The notes under the pieces: model-generated
Told to the model about the DNA's origin: nothing
The model's database searches: none
The model's input: the letters and a program-made list of their open reading frames with translations, nothing else
Made by a program: the position numbers and the translations under genes
Source: Anaerolineae bacterium
Lineage (GTDB): Bacteria > Chloroflexota > Anaerolineae > 4572-78 > J111
DNA: 13,111 bases
Direction: 5' to 3'
NCBI GenBank assembly: GCA_020433835.1
Contig: JAGRBY010000150.1
Coordinates: forward strand, 1-13,111
Part shown: positions 1 to 8,722 of the stretch, in pieces
Layout: each line of letters begins with the position of its first letter
Numbering within the stretch: the stretch's first letter is position 1

Positions 1-40
1 TAGAATACGATCAACGTAAACTTTGCTGCTCCTACGCAAT

Positions 41-68
41 GGAATCACAAAGCTAGCTTTGTGATTCC
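41..68. repeat. Perfect 28-bp palindrome upstream of thiO
   Basis: Two 12-base arms, GGAATCACAAAG and CTTTGTGATTCC, are exact reverse complements around a central CTAG, so the whole 28 bp is self-complementary. No T-run follows on the + strand and no A-run precedes it, so it is not a textbook rho-independent terminator. It could be a dimeric regulator's operator, or the 3' stem of a transcript entering from the left edge. It lies 100 bp before the thiO start codon. The structure is certain; the role is unknown. Confidence 0.6.
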
Positions 69-168
69 GGCACAGACCTGATTGATTTGTTGATTTACTA
101 AACTTTGATGATCCGGCTTGATGGAGCGGATAAACACAGACCTTCACGTCTAACACAGCGGAGATTTC

Positions 169-1284
169 ATGATTGCCATCATCGGTGGCGGCGTATTCGG
201 CTTGGCGATTGGCCGACAACTGGCTCGAAGCGGACAAGCCGTTACCATTTTCGAACAAGGACAGGTCGGCCGGGGCGCAACCTGGGCGGCGGCAGGCATG
301 TTGATGCCCTGGAAACTGTCTGACTCCTTTAGCGATGATTTATTTGCTCTCCAGCGCGACAGCTACCACCGCTGGCCGCGCTTTGCGCAGGAGTTGGGCG
401 CGGAGTCCACCATTCCGCTGCACTATCAGACGGATGGCCGTTTTTTTGTAGCGCTCTTTGATAACGCCGTGAAGCGGCTGGAACGGCAGTACGCCTTCCA
501 TCGCGCCATCGGCTTTCCGGTCGAATGGCTAAGCGGCGACGAAGCGCGGCAGAGGGAGCCGCATTTAGGGCCTAACGTTCTGGCTGCCATTTTTACCCCG
601 ATGGCCCATCACATCGACAACCGCCAGCTCATTATCGCCTTGCGTGACGCTTTTCTACAGGCAGGCGGCCACCTGCGCGAGCAGACCGAAGTGCAGAAGG
701 TGATCATTGTCGATGAGCGCGTATGCGGCGTGCAACTGCCGGACGAGATATTTACGGCCGAGACGGTTATCGTTGCCGCCGGAGCCTGGAGCGGCCGGCT
801 TGCGGGCTTGCCGCCAACACTGCGCGATGTTGTCCGGCCCCGCAAAGGCCAAACGCTGATCTTGCAGATGGATGCGGCGGCCCCGTTGATTAAGCAGCCG
901 ATATTGGGGCCGGTCTATTTGGTGCCGCGCCCCGACGGTCGCCTTATTGTCGGCACCACGGTCGAGCGCGAGGCCGGGTTCGATACCCAGCCGACGGTTG
1001 GCGGCGTCTTTCACATGCTGCGCAAAGCCCAGGAGATGGTTCCCACCATCGAGACGCTGCCGATCATCGAACTGGGGGCGGGTTTGCGGCCTACGGGAGC
1101 AGGGCGGCTGCCGGTGTTAGGGCCAACCGGCGTGGAAGGACTAATCATCGCCACCGGCGGTCACTCGTACGGCATCCTGCTCAGCCCGGCGGTGGCCGAG
1201 GCGGTCTGTGATTTGGCGCTAACGGGTGCAGTCGCGCCCATCATTCAGCCTTTCGCGCCGCATGCAAAAACAGCAAAGCTATAA
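169..1284 (+). CDS. thiO: FAD-dependent glycine oxidase (ThiO-like, DAO family)
   Basis: Predicted flavoenzyme of the D-amino-acid oxidase/glycine oxidase family. In thiamine synthesis, ThiO oxidises glycine to iminoglycine (dehydroglycine) with O2, supplying a precursor for the thiazole ring. An N-terminal Rossmann motif GGGVFG (residues 6-11) follows a beta strand, with Glu29 at the end of the second strand to hold the FAD ribose. The segment GRGATWAAAGML (34-45) matches the family's flavin-contact region. Near the C-terminus a GLRP motif carries Arg307, the expected binder of the substrate carboxylate, followed by LPVLGP and a GHSYGILLSP segment. The 371 residues match known ThiO proteins (about 370). 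GGAG at 160-163 sits 5 bases before the ATG and fixes the start. No other thi gene is in view, so a related amine or D-amino-acid oxidase role remains possible. Confidence 0.82.
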   Translation: MIAIIGGGVFGLAIGRQLARSGQAVTIFEQGQVGRGATWAAAGMLMPWKLSDSFSDDLFALQRDSYHRWPRFAQELGAESTIPLHYQTDGRFFVALFDNAVKRLERQYAFHRAIGFPVEWLSGDEARQREPHLGPNVLAAIFTPMAHHIDNRQLIIALRDAFLQAGGHLREQTEVQKVIIVDERVCGVQLPDEIFTAETVIVAAGAWSGRLAGLPPTLRDVVRPRKGQTLILQMDAAAPLIKQPILGPVYLVPRPDGRLIVGTTVEREAGFDTQPTVGGVFHMLRKAQEMVPTIETLPIIELGAGLRPTGAGRLPVLGPTGVEGLIIATGGHSYGILLSPAVAEAVCDLALTGAVAPIIQPFAPHAKTAKL

Positions 1285-1685
1285 GGTTACCGGGCAGAAG
1301 CGCCTACAACAGGGATGATCAGCCCCATTCTTATCGGCGCAACGGCTATGGCTTAGCGTGATAAACGAAGCATGTTGCTTATTGTGACAATGTAATATAA
1401 AATTCTAGCCGTTACGACAAAGTGGTCTCAATTTTCTACATCCCCTTGTTGCTAAACCTATTTGCTCCTCTTTTCCGGTTTATCTTTAACGCCAAGCTAG
1501 TAAATTTTTCTCCATTTTCTTAAACTCACTTTGGCCGTACCGACATAATTATGGTACAAGGATAATCCTATGGATTAAATCCAACACTGGCTCCACTCGG
1601 CAGGCGGGTTACAGAGAATATACCTATTGCAAAATGTAACCGCCGTCGTCCACTTACAATTAAATTAGCCTTTATAGGGAGAGAC
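1285..1685 (+). promoter_or_regulatory. Long AT-rich leader before glgP, with a hairpin at 1603-1644
   Basis: These 401 bases hold no credible gene. A hairpin can form between GGCGGGTTACA (1603-1613) and TGTAACCGCC (1635-1644), pairing fully except for one bulged G, with a loop of about 21 bases. It ends about 40 bases before the glgP start. A weak promoter candidate is TTAAAC (1520-1525), an 18-base spacer and CATAAT (1544-1549), which would place the hairpin inside the transcript. The glgP ribosome binding site AGGGAG (1676-1681) lies 4 bases before the ATG. No T-run follows the hairpin, so it does not look like an attenuator terminator. The hairpin is visible; its function and the promoter are guesses. 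Confidence 0.35.
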
Positions 1686-4157
1686 ATGGAACGAAAACAG
1701 TTAAAACCATTACAAACCAATGGTAATATCGATGTTTTTAGAGAGCGCTTTGAAAACAATCTCTACTACCACATAGGTCAAGCCGTACAAACGGCTAGCA
1801 TCAACGATGGTTATATGGCGCTAGCCTATAGCGTCCGTGATTATTTGGTGGATCGCTGGCGTAAAACTGTTAACACCTATTATGAAACCAACCCCAAGTT
1901 TATCTACTATCTTTCAGCCGAATATTTAATGGGCCGACAGCTTGCCCAAAATATGCTCTATACCGATACCAAAGAATTGGCCCGTGAAGCGTTAAGCGAC
2001 TTCGATGCCCCGTTTGAGGATGTGCTGGATCAGGATATTGAACCAGGTCTGGGCAACGGTGGTTTGGGACGTTTGGCCGCGTGTTTCCTCGATTCGATGG
2101 CGACGCTCGATATTCCGTGCGTGGGGTACGGTATTCGCTACGAATTTGGCATCTTCCGCCAATCGTTCAAAAACGGCTGGCAGGTTGAAAGCCCGGACGA
2201 GTGGCTTTACCTGGGTAACCCGTGGGAATTTGAGCAACCCGACGATATGGTTGAGGTGCAATTTAACGGCTACACCGAACATTACCAGGACGAGACCGGC
2301 CACTGGCGCATTCGGTGGACTGGCGGCCAAAAAGTAATGGGCGAGCCGTTCCACACGCTTGTTCCCGGCTACGGCACCGGCACGGTGAATATGCTGCGCC
2401 TGTGGGGCGCACGCGCCACCAACGAATTTGACTTCCAACTGTTCGATCACGGCGACTACGCTCGCGCGGTTGAGCAAAAAACCCACTCCGAAAATATCAG
2501 CAAGGTTCTGTACCCCAACGACAACATGCCGCAGGGGCAAGAGCTACGTCTGCGCCAGCAATATTTCTTTGTCGCCTGTTCACTCAACGATATTATTCGC
2601 CGCTTCCACATACGTAACGATGATTGGGAGGTATTCCCCGACAAAGTATCCATTCAGCTTAATGACACCCACCCTGTCATCGGCATCCCGGAGTTGATGC
2701 GTTTGCTGGTGGATGAATATCATCTCACCTGGGAGAAGGCCTGGAATATTACCAAACGTACATTTGCCTACACCTGCCACACGCTTATGCCCGAAGCGTT
2801 GGAAAAATGGCCGGTTAGCCTGCTCGAACGGCTGCTGCCTCGCCATATGGAAATTATCTATGAGATCAACCTGCGCTTCCTCAAAGAGGTCGAAGCCAAG
2901 TTCCCCAACGATCACTGGCGCATCGAACGGATGTCGATCATCGAGGAAGGCTACGAGCAGCGCGTACGAATGGCCAATTTGGCCTCGGTCGGCAGTTTCT
3001 CCATCAACGGCGTGGCCCAATTGCATTCCGATCTGCTGAAAGAGCGCGTACTTAATGATTTTCACGACCTGTGGCCGGAGAAATTCAACAACAAAACCAA
3101 CGGCGTCACCCCGCGCCGCTTTGTGAAGCTGGCCAATCCGCGCCTGTCGGATCTGATCACTTCGAAAATCGGCAATACCTGGATTAAAAAGCTGGAGCAG
3201 CTTGATAAACTGGAAGACTATGTCGATGACGCCGCGTTCCAACAAGACTGGCGCGATGTAAAGCAGGCCAACAAGCAACATCTGGCCGACTACATTCTCA
3301 AACACGAAGGTATCGAAATTGATCCCAATTCGATGTTTGATATTATGGTCAAACGATTGCATGAGTATAAGCGCCAACACCTCAAAATGCTGCACATCGT
3401 CACGCTTTACAATCGGCTCAAAGCCAACCCCAGCCTCGACATCGTGCCGCGCACCTTTATCTTCGGGGCCAAAGCCGCGCCCGGCTACTTTATGGCCAAG
3501 CGCATCATCAAAGTCATCAACGACATCGGCAGTATTATCAACAACGACCCCGATATCGATGGCCGGCTCAAGGTTGTTTTTGTCACCAACTTCAATGTCT
3601 CGCTGGCGCAAAAGATATATCCGGCTGCTGACCTGTCGGAGCAAATTTCGATGGCCGGGAAAGAGGCGTCGGGTACGGGCAACATGAAATTCGCGCTCAA
3701 CGGAGCGCTGACCATCGGCACGCTCGACGGCGCAAATGTTGAAATTCGCGAGAAGGTTGGCGCTGACAATTTCTTCCTGTTCGGCCTAACCGCCGAGGAA
3801 GTTTTTGCCATGAAGGAGAAAGGGTACGATCCGATGCACTATTATCACCAGGATGATGAGCTGCGTCAGGCCGTCGACCAAATCACCTCCGGCTATTTCA
3901 GCAAAGGTGAGCACGATGTTGTCAAGTCGGTGATGAATTCGCTGCGCTACCACGACGAGTTCCTTTCTTTTGCCGACTACCGGCCCTATGTAGATTGCCA
4001 AAACGCCGTAGACGACCTTTATCGCGATGTTGACAGTTGGACACGCAAATCCATTTTAAACGTGGCCCGCTGTGGCTTTTTCTCCTCCGACCGAACCATC
4101 AAAGAATACTGCGACAATATTTGGAAGATCACGCCGGTGCCGGTTGAACCGCGCTAG
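1686..4157 (+). CDS. glgP: Glycogen/maltodextrin phosphorylase (GT35)
   Basis: PLP-dependent phosphorylase that releases glucose-1-phosphate from alpha-1,4-glucan ends using inorganic phosphate; a cytoplasmic enzyme of glycogen or maltodextrin use. The 823 residues span a full GT35 enzyme (E. coli GlgP is about 815, rabbit muscle about 842). It is therefore the long animal/enterobacterial type rather than the divergent archaeal/Thermotoga type. Visible signatures are [11 protein letters not shown] near residue 75, the N-terminal glycine-rich segment [29 protein letters not shown] in the middle, and [18 protein letters not shown], whose Lys668 should form the Schiff base with PLP. The start is set by AGGGAG 4 bases upstream. 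The gene stands alone, without glgB, glgC, glgA or malQ. It is followed by a hairpin with a T-run. Whether it prefers glycogen or maltodextrin cannot be told from sequence alone. Confidence 0.96.
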   Translation: MERKQLKPLQTNGNIDVFRERFENNLYYHIGQAVQTASINDGYMALAYSVRDYLVDRWRKTVNTYYETNPKFIYYLSAEYLMGRQLAQNMLYTDTKELAREALSDFDAPFEDVLDQDIEPGLGNGGLGRLAACFLDSMATLDIPCVGYGIRYEFGIFRQSFKNGWQVESPDEWLYLGNPWEFEQPDDMVEVQFNGYTEHYQDETGHWRIRWTGGQKVMGEPFHTLVPGYGTGTVNMLRLWGARATNEFDFQLFDHGDYARAVEQKTHSENISKVLYPNDNMPQGQELRLRQQYFFVACSLNDIIRRFHIRNDDWEVFPDKVSIQLNDTHPVIGIPELMRLLVDEYHLTWEKAWNITKRTFAYTCHTLMPEALEKWPVSLLERLLPRHMEIIYEINLRFLKEVEAKFPNDHWRIERMSIIEEGYEQRVRMANLASVGSFSINGVAQLHSDLLKERVLNDFHDLWPEKFNNKTNGVTPRRFVKLANPRLSDLITSKIGNTWIKKLEQLDKLEDYVDDAAFQQDWRDVKQANKQHLADYILKHEGIEIDPNSMFDIMVKRLHEYKRQHLKMLHIVTLYNRLKANPSLDIVPRTFIFGAKAAPGYFMAKRIIKVINDIGSIINNDPDIDGRLKVVFVTNFNVSLAQKIYPAADLSEQISMAGKEASGTGNMKFALNGALTIGTLDGANVEIREKVGADNFFLFGLTAEEVFAMKEKGYDPMHYYHQDDELRQAVDQITSGYFSKGEHDVVKSVMNSLRYHDEFLSFADYRPYVDCQNAVDDLYRDVDSWTRKSILNVARCGFFSSDRTIKEYCDNIWKITPVPVEPR

Positions 4158-4162
4158 GCAGT

Positions 4163-4329
4163 AGGAATTAAGAATGAAGAATGAAGAATAGTGAAGGGTG
4201 AAAAGAGACTGGAGACTGGAGATTAGAGATTGCTAAAACACAATCTCCAGTCCCCTCATCTCCAGTCTTTTCATCTCAGTCTCTTTTTTATTCCTAATTC
4301 TTCATTCTACATTCTACATTCTTCATTCC
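4163..4329. repeat. Long imperfect inverted repeat between convergent genes, probable terminator
   Basis: The gap between glgP and the MATE gene is almost entirely one foldback. The left arm is purine-rich, with repeated GAATGAA and GACTGGAGA units. The right arm is its imperfect complement, with ATTCTTCATTC, CATTCTACATT and ATCTCCAGTC. The loop is near CTAAAACA (4233-4240). An exact 10-bp outer pair, AAAAGAGACT (4201-4210) with AGTCTCTTTT (4278-4287), runs into TTTTTT (4284-4289). That gives a plausible rho-independent terminator for glgP on the + strand. The arms themselves are short tandem repeats, which is more than a terminator needs, so this is probably also a member of a dispersed repeat family. 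Confidence 0.7.
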
Positions 4330-4330
4330 C

Positions 4331-5704
4331 TCACACTGCCGCCAGCTCCGGCTCGGTGAGGTAATGAATCCACGGCCCCTTGAAAATGCGGCGCAGACCT
4401 ATCGTCACTTTGAAGATCTCCTCGGTGACGACCAACATGTAAACCCAATAGACCGGCAACTCGAAGAAAAACGCGCCGAGAAAGGCCAGCGGCACACCGA
4501 TCAACCACACCGAGCCGCCGTCTAAGATCATCGAGAAGTTGGTATCGCCCCCGCTTCGCAAAACACCGATAAAAATCATCAGCGCGGTTACTTTGATGGG
4601 CAAGATGAGGCCCATCACCGTCATCAACGCTATGGCGTAGGCCGAGACCGTATCAGAGACATTGTAAAGCGTCATAATCGACCGGGAGCTGAGGATCACC
4701 AGCAACCCCACCGGCACCGCGCCGATAACGCCTAAGAGGAGATACCGTTTCGCAAAGATATAAGCCCGATTGATCTCGTTGGCCCCAATGCGGTTACCAA
4801 TCATAATGGCGCAGGCGTTGCTCATGCCCAGGAATATAATGAAAGCCATGCGCTCGATAGTGACCACGATGTTTACAGCAGCAATCGCCTCGGTGCTGAT
4901 GCGGGCGTAGATGATAGCATACGTTGTAATGCCCAGCGACCAGGCTATCTCGGTGATGATAACAGGGAAAGCGGTCCTGCCGAACTTGGGCAGAAATTCC
5001 CAGTCGATACGCAGCAGCGCACGCGGCGAGGCTGCCAGCGGCAAGCGCTGCCAATAAACGACACAGACCAAGATCAGCGCCTCGATCAGACGTGCGCCGC
5101 AGGTAGCCGTCGCTGCCCCGGCTACGCCCCACGCCGGGAAGCCGTAATTACCGAAGATCAGCAGATAATTGAAGGTTGTATTCAACACCAGCGCAATCCC
5201 GCCGACAATCATCGGCAGTTTGACGCTTTCAATACTGCGCAGAATAAACGTATACGAGACCGCCACCGCCGTGCCGATATAACTCCAACCCACAATCCTC
5301 AGATATTCGCTGCCCAGAGCAATCACTTCCGCATCATGGGTGTAGATGCTCAAGACCGTTTCGGGTATAATAATAGCAGCGATCATAAATATGATACTGC
5401 CGATGACTCCCAAAACCAGAGTCAGGCTCAAAACCGCGTGGATGCCCGGTAGATCTCTTTTGCCCCAGTACTGCGCCGTAAAAATGGCCGCACCGCTGGA
5501 AATCCCAAACATCATCAGGATCATCAAAAAGAAGATTTGATCGGCCAGCCCCACCGCCGCAACCGGTTTATCGCCCAACTGCCCGATCATCAGCATATCG
5601 ACGGCTCCCAGCGAGAAGGTGATCAAATTCTGGATGATGATCGGCATCGCCAGGGTAAGCATCGTGCGGAAGAAGTTTTTGTCGTTGAATAGATTGGTTA
5701 GCAT
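4331..5704 (-). CDS. MATE-family multidrug/metabolite exporter
   Basis: Integral membrane protein of the MATE (NorM/DinF-like) family, which exports cationic drugs or metabolites in exchange for Na+ or H+. The 457 residues match the usual 440-480. The chain has about twelve hydrophobic segments in two similar halves. The first half opens with MPIIIQNLITFSLGAVDMLM and contains the typical IGQLGDKPVAAVGLA; the second half repeats the pattern around FPVIITEIAWSLGITTYA. Near the C-terminus GVLRSGGDT matches the conserved loop G-x-LR-GxGDT. On the minus strand a GAGGT sequence lies 5 bases before the ATG (start at 5704), supporting this start. It converges with glgP across the inverted repeat and is a single-gene unit. 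The substrate and coupling ion cannot be read from the sequence. Confidence 0.93.
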   Translation of the reverse strand: MLTNLFNDKNFFRTMLTLAMPIIIQNLITFSLGAVDMLMIGQLGDKPVAAVGLADQIFFLMILMMFGISSGAAIFTAQYWGKRDLPGIHAVLSLTLVLGVIGSIIFMIAAIIIPETVLSIYTHDAEVIALGSEYLRIVGWSYIGTAVAVSYTFILRSIESVKLPMIVGGIALVLNTTFNYLLIFGNYGFPAWGVAGAATATCGARLIEALILVCVVYWQRLPLAASPRALLRIDWEFLPKFGRTAFPVIITEIAWSLGITTYAIIYARISTEAIAAVNIVVTIERMAFIIFLGMSNACAIMIGNRIGANEINRAYIFAKRYLLLGVIGAVPVGLLVILSSRSIMTLYNVSDTVSAYAIALMTVMGLILPIKVTALMIFIGVLRSGGDTNFSMILDGGSVWLIGVPLAFLGAFFFELPVYWVYMLVVTEEIFKVTIGLRRIFKGPWIHYLTEPELAAV

Positions 5705-6193
5705 GATAGACCTCGATTTGTTGATAATACGGAAACCATCTTAACACAAACAGCAAGGGGTGTCCTCTGCCAAAGGTTGTATTCGATGGTTTATCTGTAT
5801 CATTAAAAAGTTGGGGGCGAAGGCGTGTTTTGTTTTTGTACCCCCAAATCAACCCCCCGATTATACTTTTGGCTCCTGACAATACCACCGCTGTCGTGGT
5901 ACGATCAGGGTAGTTAAATGACCCAAGTTGCTCATGGTAATCGAAAAACAGCGAAAAAACAACGGTTTCAATCTAACGACGTGAGGAGTAGGGAATAAGG
6001 AGTAAGGAGTAATGCATTTCATCCCCTAATCCCTACTTCCTACTCCTTACGCCTCGCATTGAGCAGCGGTGGCAATTTGAATGAATAGAGAAAGAATATT
6101 ACCTGTTTAACAAAATACGGTCATTTTGCAATAGCTACAGCTCAAATTCATAAACCACACCAACTTTACACGTTGCACTAAGGAGTAAATCCC
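5705..6193. promoter_or_regulatory. Divergent gap between the MATE gene and the ABC permease
   Basis: No believable gene is present; the minus-strand reading frame that extends into 5888 is an out-of-frame shadow. A possible + strand promoter is CTGACA (5876-5881), an 18-base spacer and TACGAT (5900-5905), a moderate match only. TTGGGGG (5811-5817) can pair with CCCCCAA (5841-5847). On the minus strand TATAAT (complement of 5860-5865) is a perfect -10 hexamer but lacks a good -35. Both directions need promoters here because the flanking genes point apart. Positions 5981-6057 hold the inverted repeat described separately. AAGGAG (6180-6185) is the permease ribosome binding site. Confidence 0.3.
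5981..6057. repeat. Imperfect inverted repeat built from GGAGTA-type units
   Basis: The left arm (5981-6014) contains GGAGTAGGGAATA followed by two AAGGAGT units. The right arm (about 6016-6057) is the complementary type, with CCCTAATCCCTAC and TTCCTACTCCTTAC, and the turn is at ATGCAT (6012-6017). Both ends are similar (GTGAGG at the left, CCTCGC at the right), so the whole reads as an imperfect foldback. No T-run follows. It sits about 140 bp upstream of the ABC permease start. Its design matches the repeat after glgP (tandem purine units facing their complement), but the unit sequence differs. Confidence 0.65.
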
Positions 6194-8596
6194 ATGGGCG
6201 TTGTTCGTCACAAAATTTGGAGCGATCTCTGGAATAACAAAAGCCGCACCTTGCAAGTTGTGCTCATCATCGCCATGGGCGCGTTCGCGGTAGGCATGAT
6301 CGTTGGCAGCAGCGATCTCATCCGCGTGGGGCTAACGAAAGTTTGGCAAGCTTCATCGCCGTCGATGATCAACATGGCGGTTGACCCACGCATCGACGAC
6401 GAAACCTTCGAGTCGCTGAAAAGCGTGCGGGGTGTTGCAGATGTCGACGCCGCCTTGCTAACAACTATCGAATGGCGGCATAATCCCACGGAAGCGTGGC
6501 GACCGGCCCGGCTGCTGGCTCGCGATGATTTCGACGACCAGACCTATGCCAAGCTAAGCCTTGTCAGCGGCGAATGGCCCTCGCGCAAAGCGTTTGGGGT
6601 GATGCAAGGCATTGACACCGCCTATGATATTCCTCAGGGATCGGCTGTCCAGGTGCGCATCGAGGATAAAATCTACACGGTGGGTATCAACGGCGTTATC
6701 TACAACCCGTTGGGCAACCCGCCCAACTTTGGCGGCAACCCCGAATTTTACACCACCCGCCAGCGATTTGGCGAATTGACCGGCGAGGACGGGTACGACC
6801 AACTGTATGCCGGTGTACCCGTCTACAGCGAAGCCGCCGCCACCGAAGCCGCCGATGCCATCGAGCGCCGCTTAGAGAAGCTCGATGTTGAAGCCCTCAG
6901 CCTGCCCTTCCCGCCCAGGGTTACCAGCCCCGACAAGCATGCTTTTCAGGATGTGTTAGATGGTATCTTCCTTATATTAGGTATTATGGCCGTTTTAACC
7001 CTGCTGTTGGGATTGCTGCTGGTTTACAACACCATCAACGCCATTGTGTCGCAACAGATCAACCAAATTGGTATTATGAAAGCGGTTGGTGCCAAAGTCA
7101 GGCAAATTCTGCGGGTGTATATCAGTATGGTTTTTGTCTACGGCCTGCTCTCAATTCTGCTGGCCATCCCGCTGGGGGCGCTGGGCGCTTATGGCTTGAG
7201 TACATTCATGCTGGTCTCGTTTAACGTCGCCCCCGAACCGTTCAGCCTGTCGATGTCGGCCGTCCTGGTTCAGGTAGCTATCTGTCTGCTGGCTCCGCTG
7301 CTGGTCTCGCTCATCCCTATTTTCTCCGGGGCGAGGATTACCGTGCGCGAAGCCATTAGCACCTACGGCTTGAGCGCCGGGGCGGGCCGGTTGAGTCGGG
7401 CCTTGGCCAAGATTCAAAACCTATCGCGCATTATTTTGCTGATGATCAGCAACACCTTTCGCAACCGGGGCCGGGTGATCCTCACCCAAATTACGCTGGT
7501 CGGCAGTGGCGTGATCTTTATGATGGTTATCGGCGCACAGGATTCGGCTCGCTACACCTTTAGAGACATTTTGTTTGATATTTTGAACTACAACGTCACC
7601 TTCCAGTTTGAGGATTCAGAGCGCATCGACCAGATCGAGTCGTTGGCCCTGGCCCATCCTGATGTCGAGGCCGTGGAAATGTGGGGCGTCAACCAGGCCA
7701 CGCTGCGTTTGGCCGGTCAGCCGGAAACGAATGACGATGAAAATACCGTTTTATGGGGGGTGCCGTTACCCACCCAGCTCTATGTGCCGCGCGTGCGCCA
7801 GGGTCGCTGGCTGGAGCCGGGTGATAACTACGCTATCGTCATGAATCAGGATTTAGCCAAAAAGGCCGGTGTCACGTTGGGCGACCGGGTTGTGCTTGAT
7901 CACAGTCTCTACGGCGAAACGGAGTGGACTATCGTCGGGCTGCTGCTCGATCCGGCCATTCCCAACTCGATCTATATGGATCGCGATATGCTGCTCAAGA
8001 TTACGCACAGTGTCGGCAAAGCCGAAACAGTCTGGATTAAGACGGTACACGATGATGCCGCCGGCGAGTTGGCCGCGGCAGCCAATTTGCGCCAGTATTT
8101 CAACGAGCGCAAGCTGGATGTCCGCCCGGAAGGGATCTTCCCGATGGACACCGCCAAAGCGCTGGCCGACCAAATCTTGCAAAACTTCGGAGTCATCATG
8201 TCGCTGCTGGCCGTGCTGGCGCTGGTTATGGGGGTGGTTGGCGCTATCGCGCTCAGCGGGGTGCTGTCGCTGAGTGTGTTGGAGCGCACGCGTGAGATTG
8301 GGGTGATGCGAGCCATCGGCGCAACATCGCGGATTATTGCCACCTTGTTTGTGGGCGAAGGCTTGACGATGGGGCTGCTAAGTTGGTTGATTGCTATGCC
8401 CCTTAGTATTCCGGCCAGTTATCTGTTGGCCAAAACGCTGGGCATTATGGTGGAGAACGAAATCCTGTATAACTACACGCCTACCGGCGCAATTTACTGG
8501 CTGGTGATTATCAGCGTGCTCTCCATCGCCGCCAGTTGGCTCCCGGCCCGGAGTGCCACGCGCATTAGCGTGCGGGAGAGCCTGGCGTACCAGTAA
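6194..8596 (+). CDS. FtsX/MacB-type ABC transporter permease
   Basis: Large inner-membrane permease of the ABC3 (FtsX/MacB/LolCE) superfamily, 800 residues. After a short cytoplasmic start (KIWSDLWNNKSRTLQ) comes one membrane segment at about 19-40, then an extracytoplasmic domain to about 250. A three-helix FtsX domain follows at about 256-380. A second anchor lies at about 428-450, a second extracytoplasmic domain to about 670, and a second FtsX domain at about 672-795. The two FtsX domains carry matching loops, IGIMKAVGAKVRQIL (near 293) and IGVMRAIGATSRIIA (near 702), showing the internal duplication. AAGGAG lies 8 bases before the ATG. Such permeases need a LolD/MacB-like ATPase and often a membrane-fusion partner; neither is in the window. 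Lipoprotein, peptide or drug export are all possible; the substrate is unknown. Confidence 0.92.
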   Translation: MGVVRHKIWSDLWNNKSRTLQVVLIIAMGAFAVGMIVGSSDLIRVGLTKVWQASSPSMINMAVDPRIDDETFESLKSVRGVADVDAALLTTIEWRHNPTEAWRPARLLARDDFDDQTYAKLSLVSGEWPSRKAFGVMQGIDTAYDIPQGSAVQVRIEDKIYTVGINGVIYNPLGNPPNFGGNPEFYTTRQRFGELTGEDGYDQLYAGVPVYSEAAATEAADAIERRLEKLDVEALSLPFPPRVTSPDKHAFQDVLDGIFLILGIMAVLTLLLGLLLVYNTINAIVSQQINQIGIMKAVGAKVRQILRVYISMVFVYGLLSILLAIPLGALGAYGLSTFMLVSFNVAPEPFSLSMSAVLVQVAICLLAPLLVSLIPIFSGARITVREAISTYGLSAGAGRLSRALAKIQNLSRIILLMISNTFRNRGRVILTQITLVGSGVIFMMVIGAQDSARYTFRDILFDILNYNVTFQFEDSERIDQIESLALAHPDVEAVEMWGVNQATLRLAGQPETNDDENTVLWGVPLPTQLYVPRVRQGRWLEPGDNYAIVMNQDLAKKAGVTLGDRVVLDHSLYGETEWTIVGLLLDPAIPNSIYMDRDMLLKITHSVGKAETVWIKTVHDDAAGELAAAANLRQYFNERKLDVRPEGIFPMDTAKALADQILQNFGVIMSLLAVLALVMGVVGAIALSGVLSLSVLERTREIGVMRAIGATSRIIATLFVGEGLTMGLLSWLIAMPLSIPASYLLAKTLGIMVENEILYNYTPTGAIYWLVIISVLSIAASWLPARSATRISVRESLAYQ

Positions 8597-8646
8597 GGTG
8601 GGATAAAGTTAGACATCGGATATAATAATGAGAGCGCGAGAAAATT

Positions 8647-8685
8647 CACCACAGAGAAAACAGAGAAGGCACAAAGGACTCAGAG
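8647..8685 (+). repeat. Left CCACAGAG-type repeat flanking the GxxExxY gene
   Basis: The sequence begins CACCACAGAG and continues with ACAGAG, AAGGCACA and a final CAGAG. It reads as degenerate tandem units of (AC)ACAGAG. The same arrangement occurs in opposite orientation at 9105-9144, beyond the small gene, sharing the CCACAGAG end and the internal AAGGCACA. The two copies therefore flank the gene as inverted repeats. Confidence 0.7.
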
Positions 8686-8722
8686 TACTACACTATTGAC
8701 ATTCTCTACCAGGAGCTAGAAC

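Noticed and set aside
69..168. Possible thiamine (TPP) riboswitch before the thiO-like gene
   Set aside because: I looked for the conserved CUGAGA and ACCUGAUCUGG-type segments and found no convincing pair. ACCTGATT (77-84) is an isolated partial match without the rest of the fold.
1375..1401. TTGCTT...TATAAA as the glgP promoter
   Set aside because: The spacer is only 15 bases and the -35 match is weak; other AT-rich sites in the gap are equally plausible.
2580..3644. Long minus-strand open frame of 354 codons inside glgP
   Set aside because: It lies wholly opposite a strongly conserved gene, has no plausible ribosome binding site or recognisable domain, and is explained by the codon bias of the + strand gene.
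4163..4329. Tandem GAATGAA/GACTGGAGA units as a CRISPR-like array
   Set aside because: Units are only about 7-10 bases, contiguous and degenerate, with no unique spacers and no cas genes. The pattern is an inverted repeat.
5568..5888. Minus-strand frame extending upstream of the MATE start, as an additional gene or N-terminal extension
   Set aside because: It is out of frame with the MATE protein, its translation has no recognisable features, and the MATE gene already has a well-placed ribosome binding site.
8621..8626. Perfect TATAAT upstream of the GxxExxY gene as a promoter
   Set aside because: No acceptable -35 hexamer lies at 16-19 bases and there is no extended -10 TG; listed only as a possibility.
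8695..8700. TTGACA hexamer just before the GxxExxY start
   Set aside because: A -10 at the right distance would overlap the start codon and the sequence there is a poor match.
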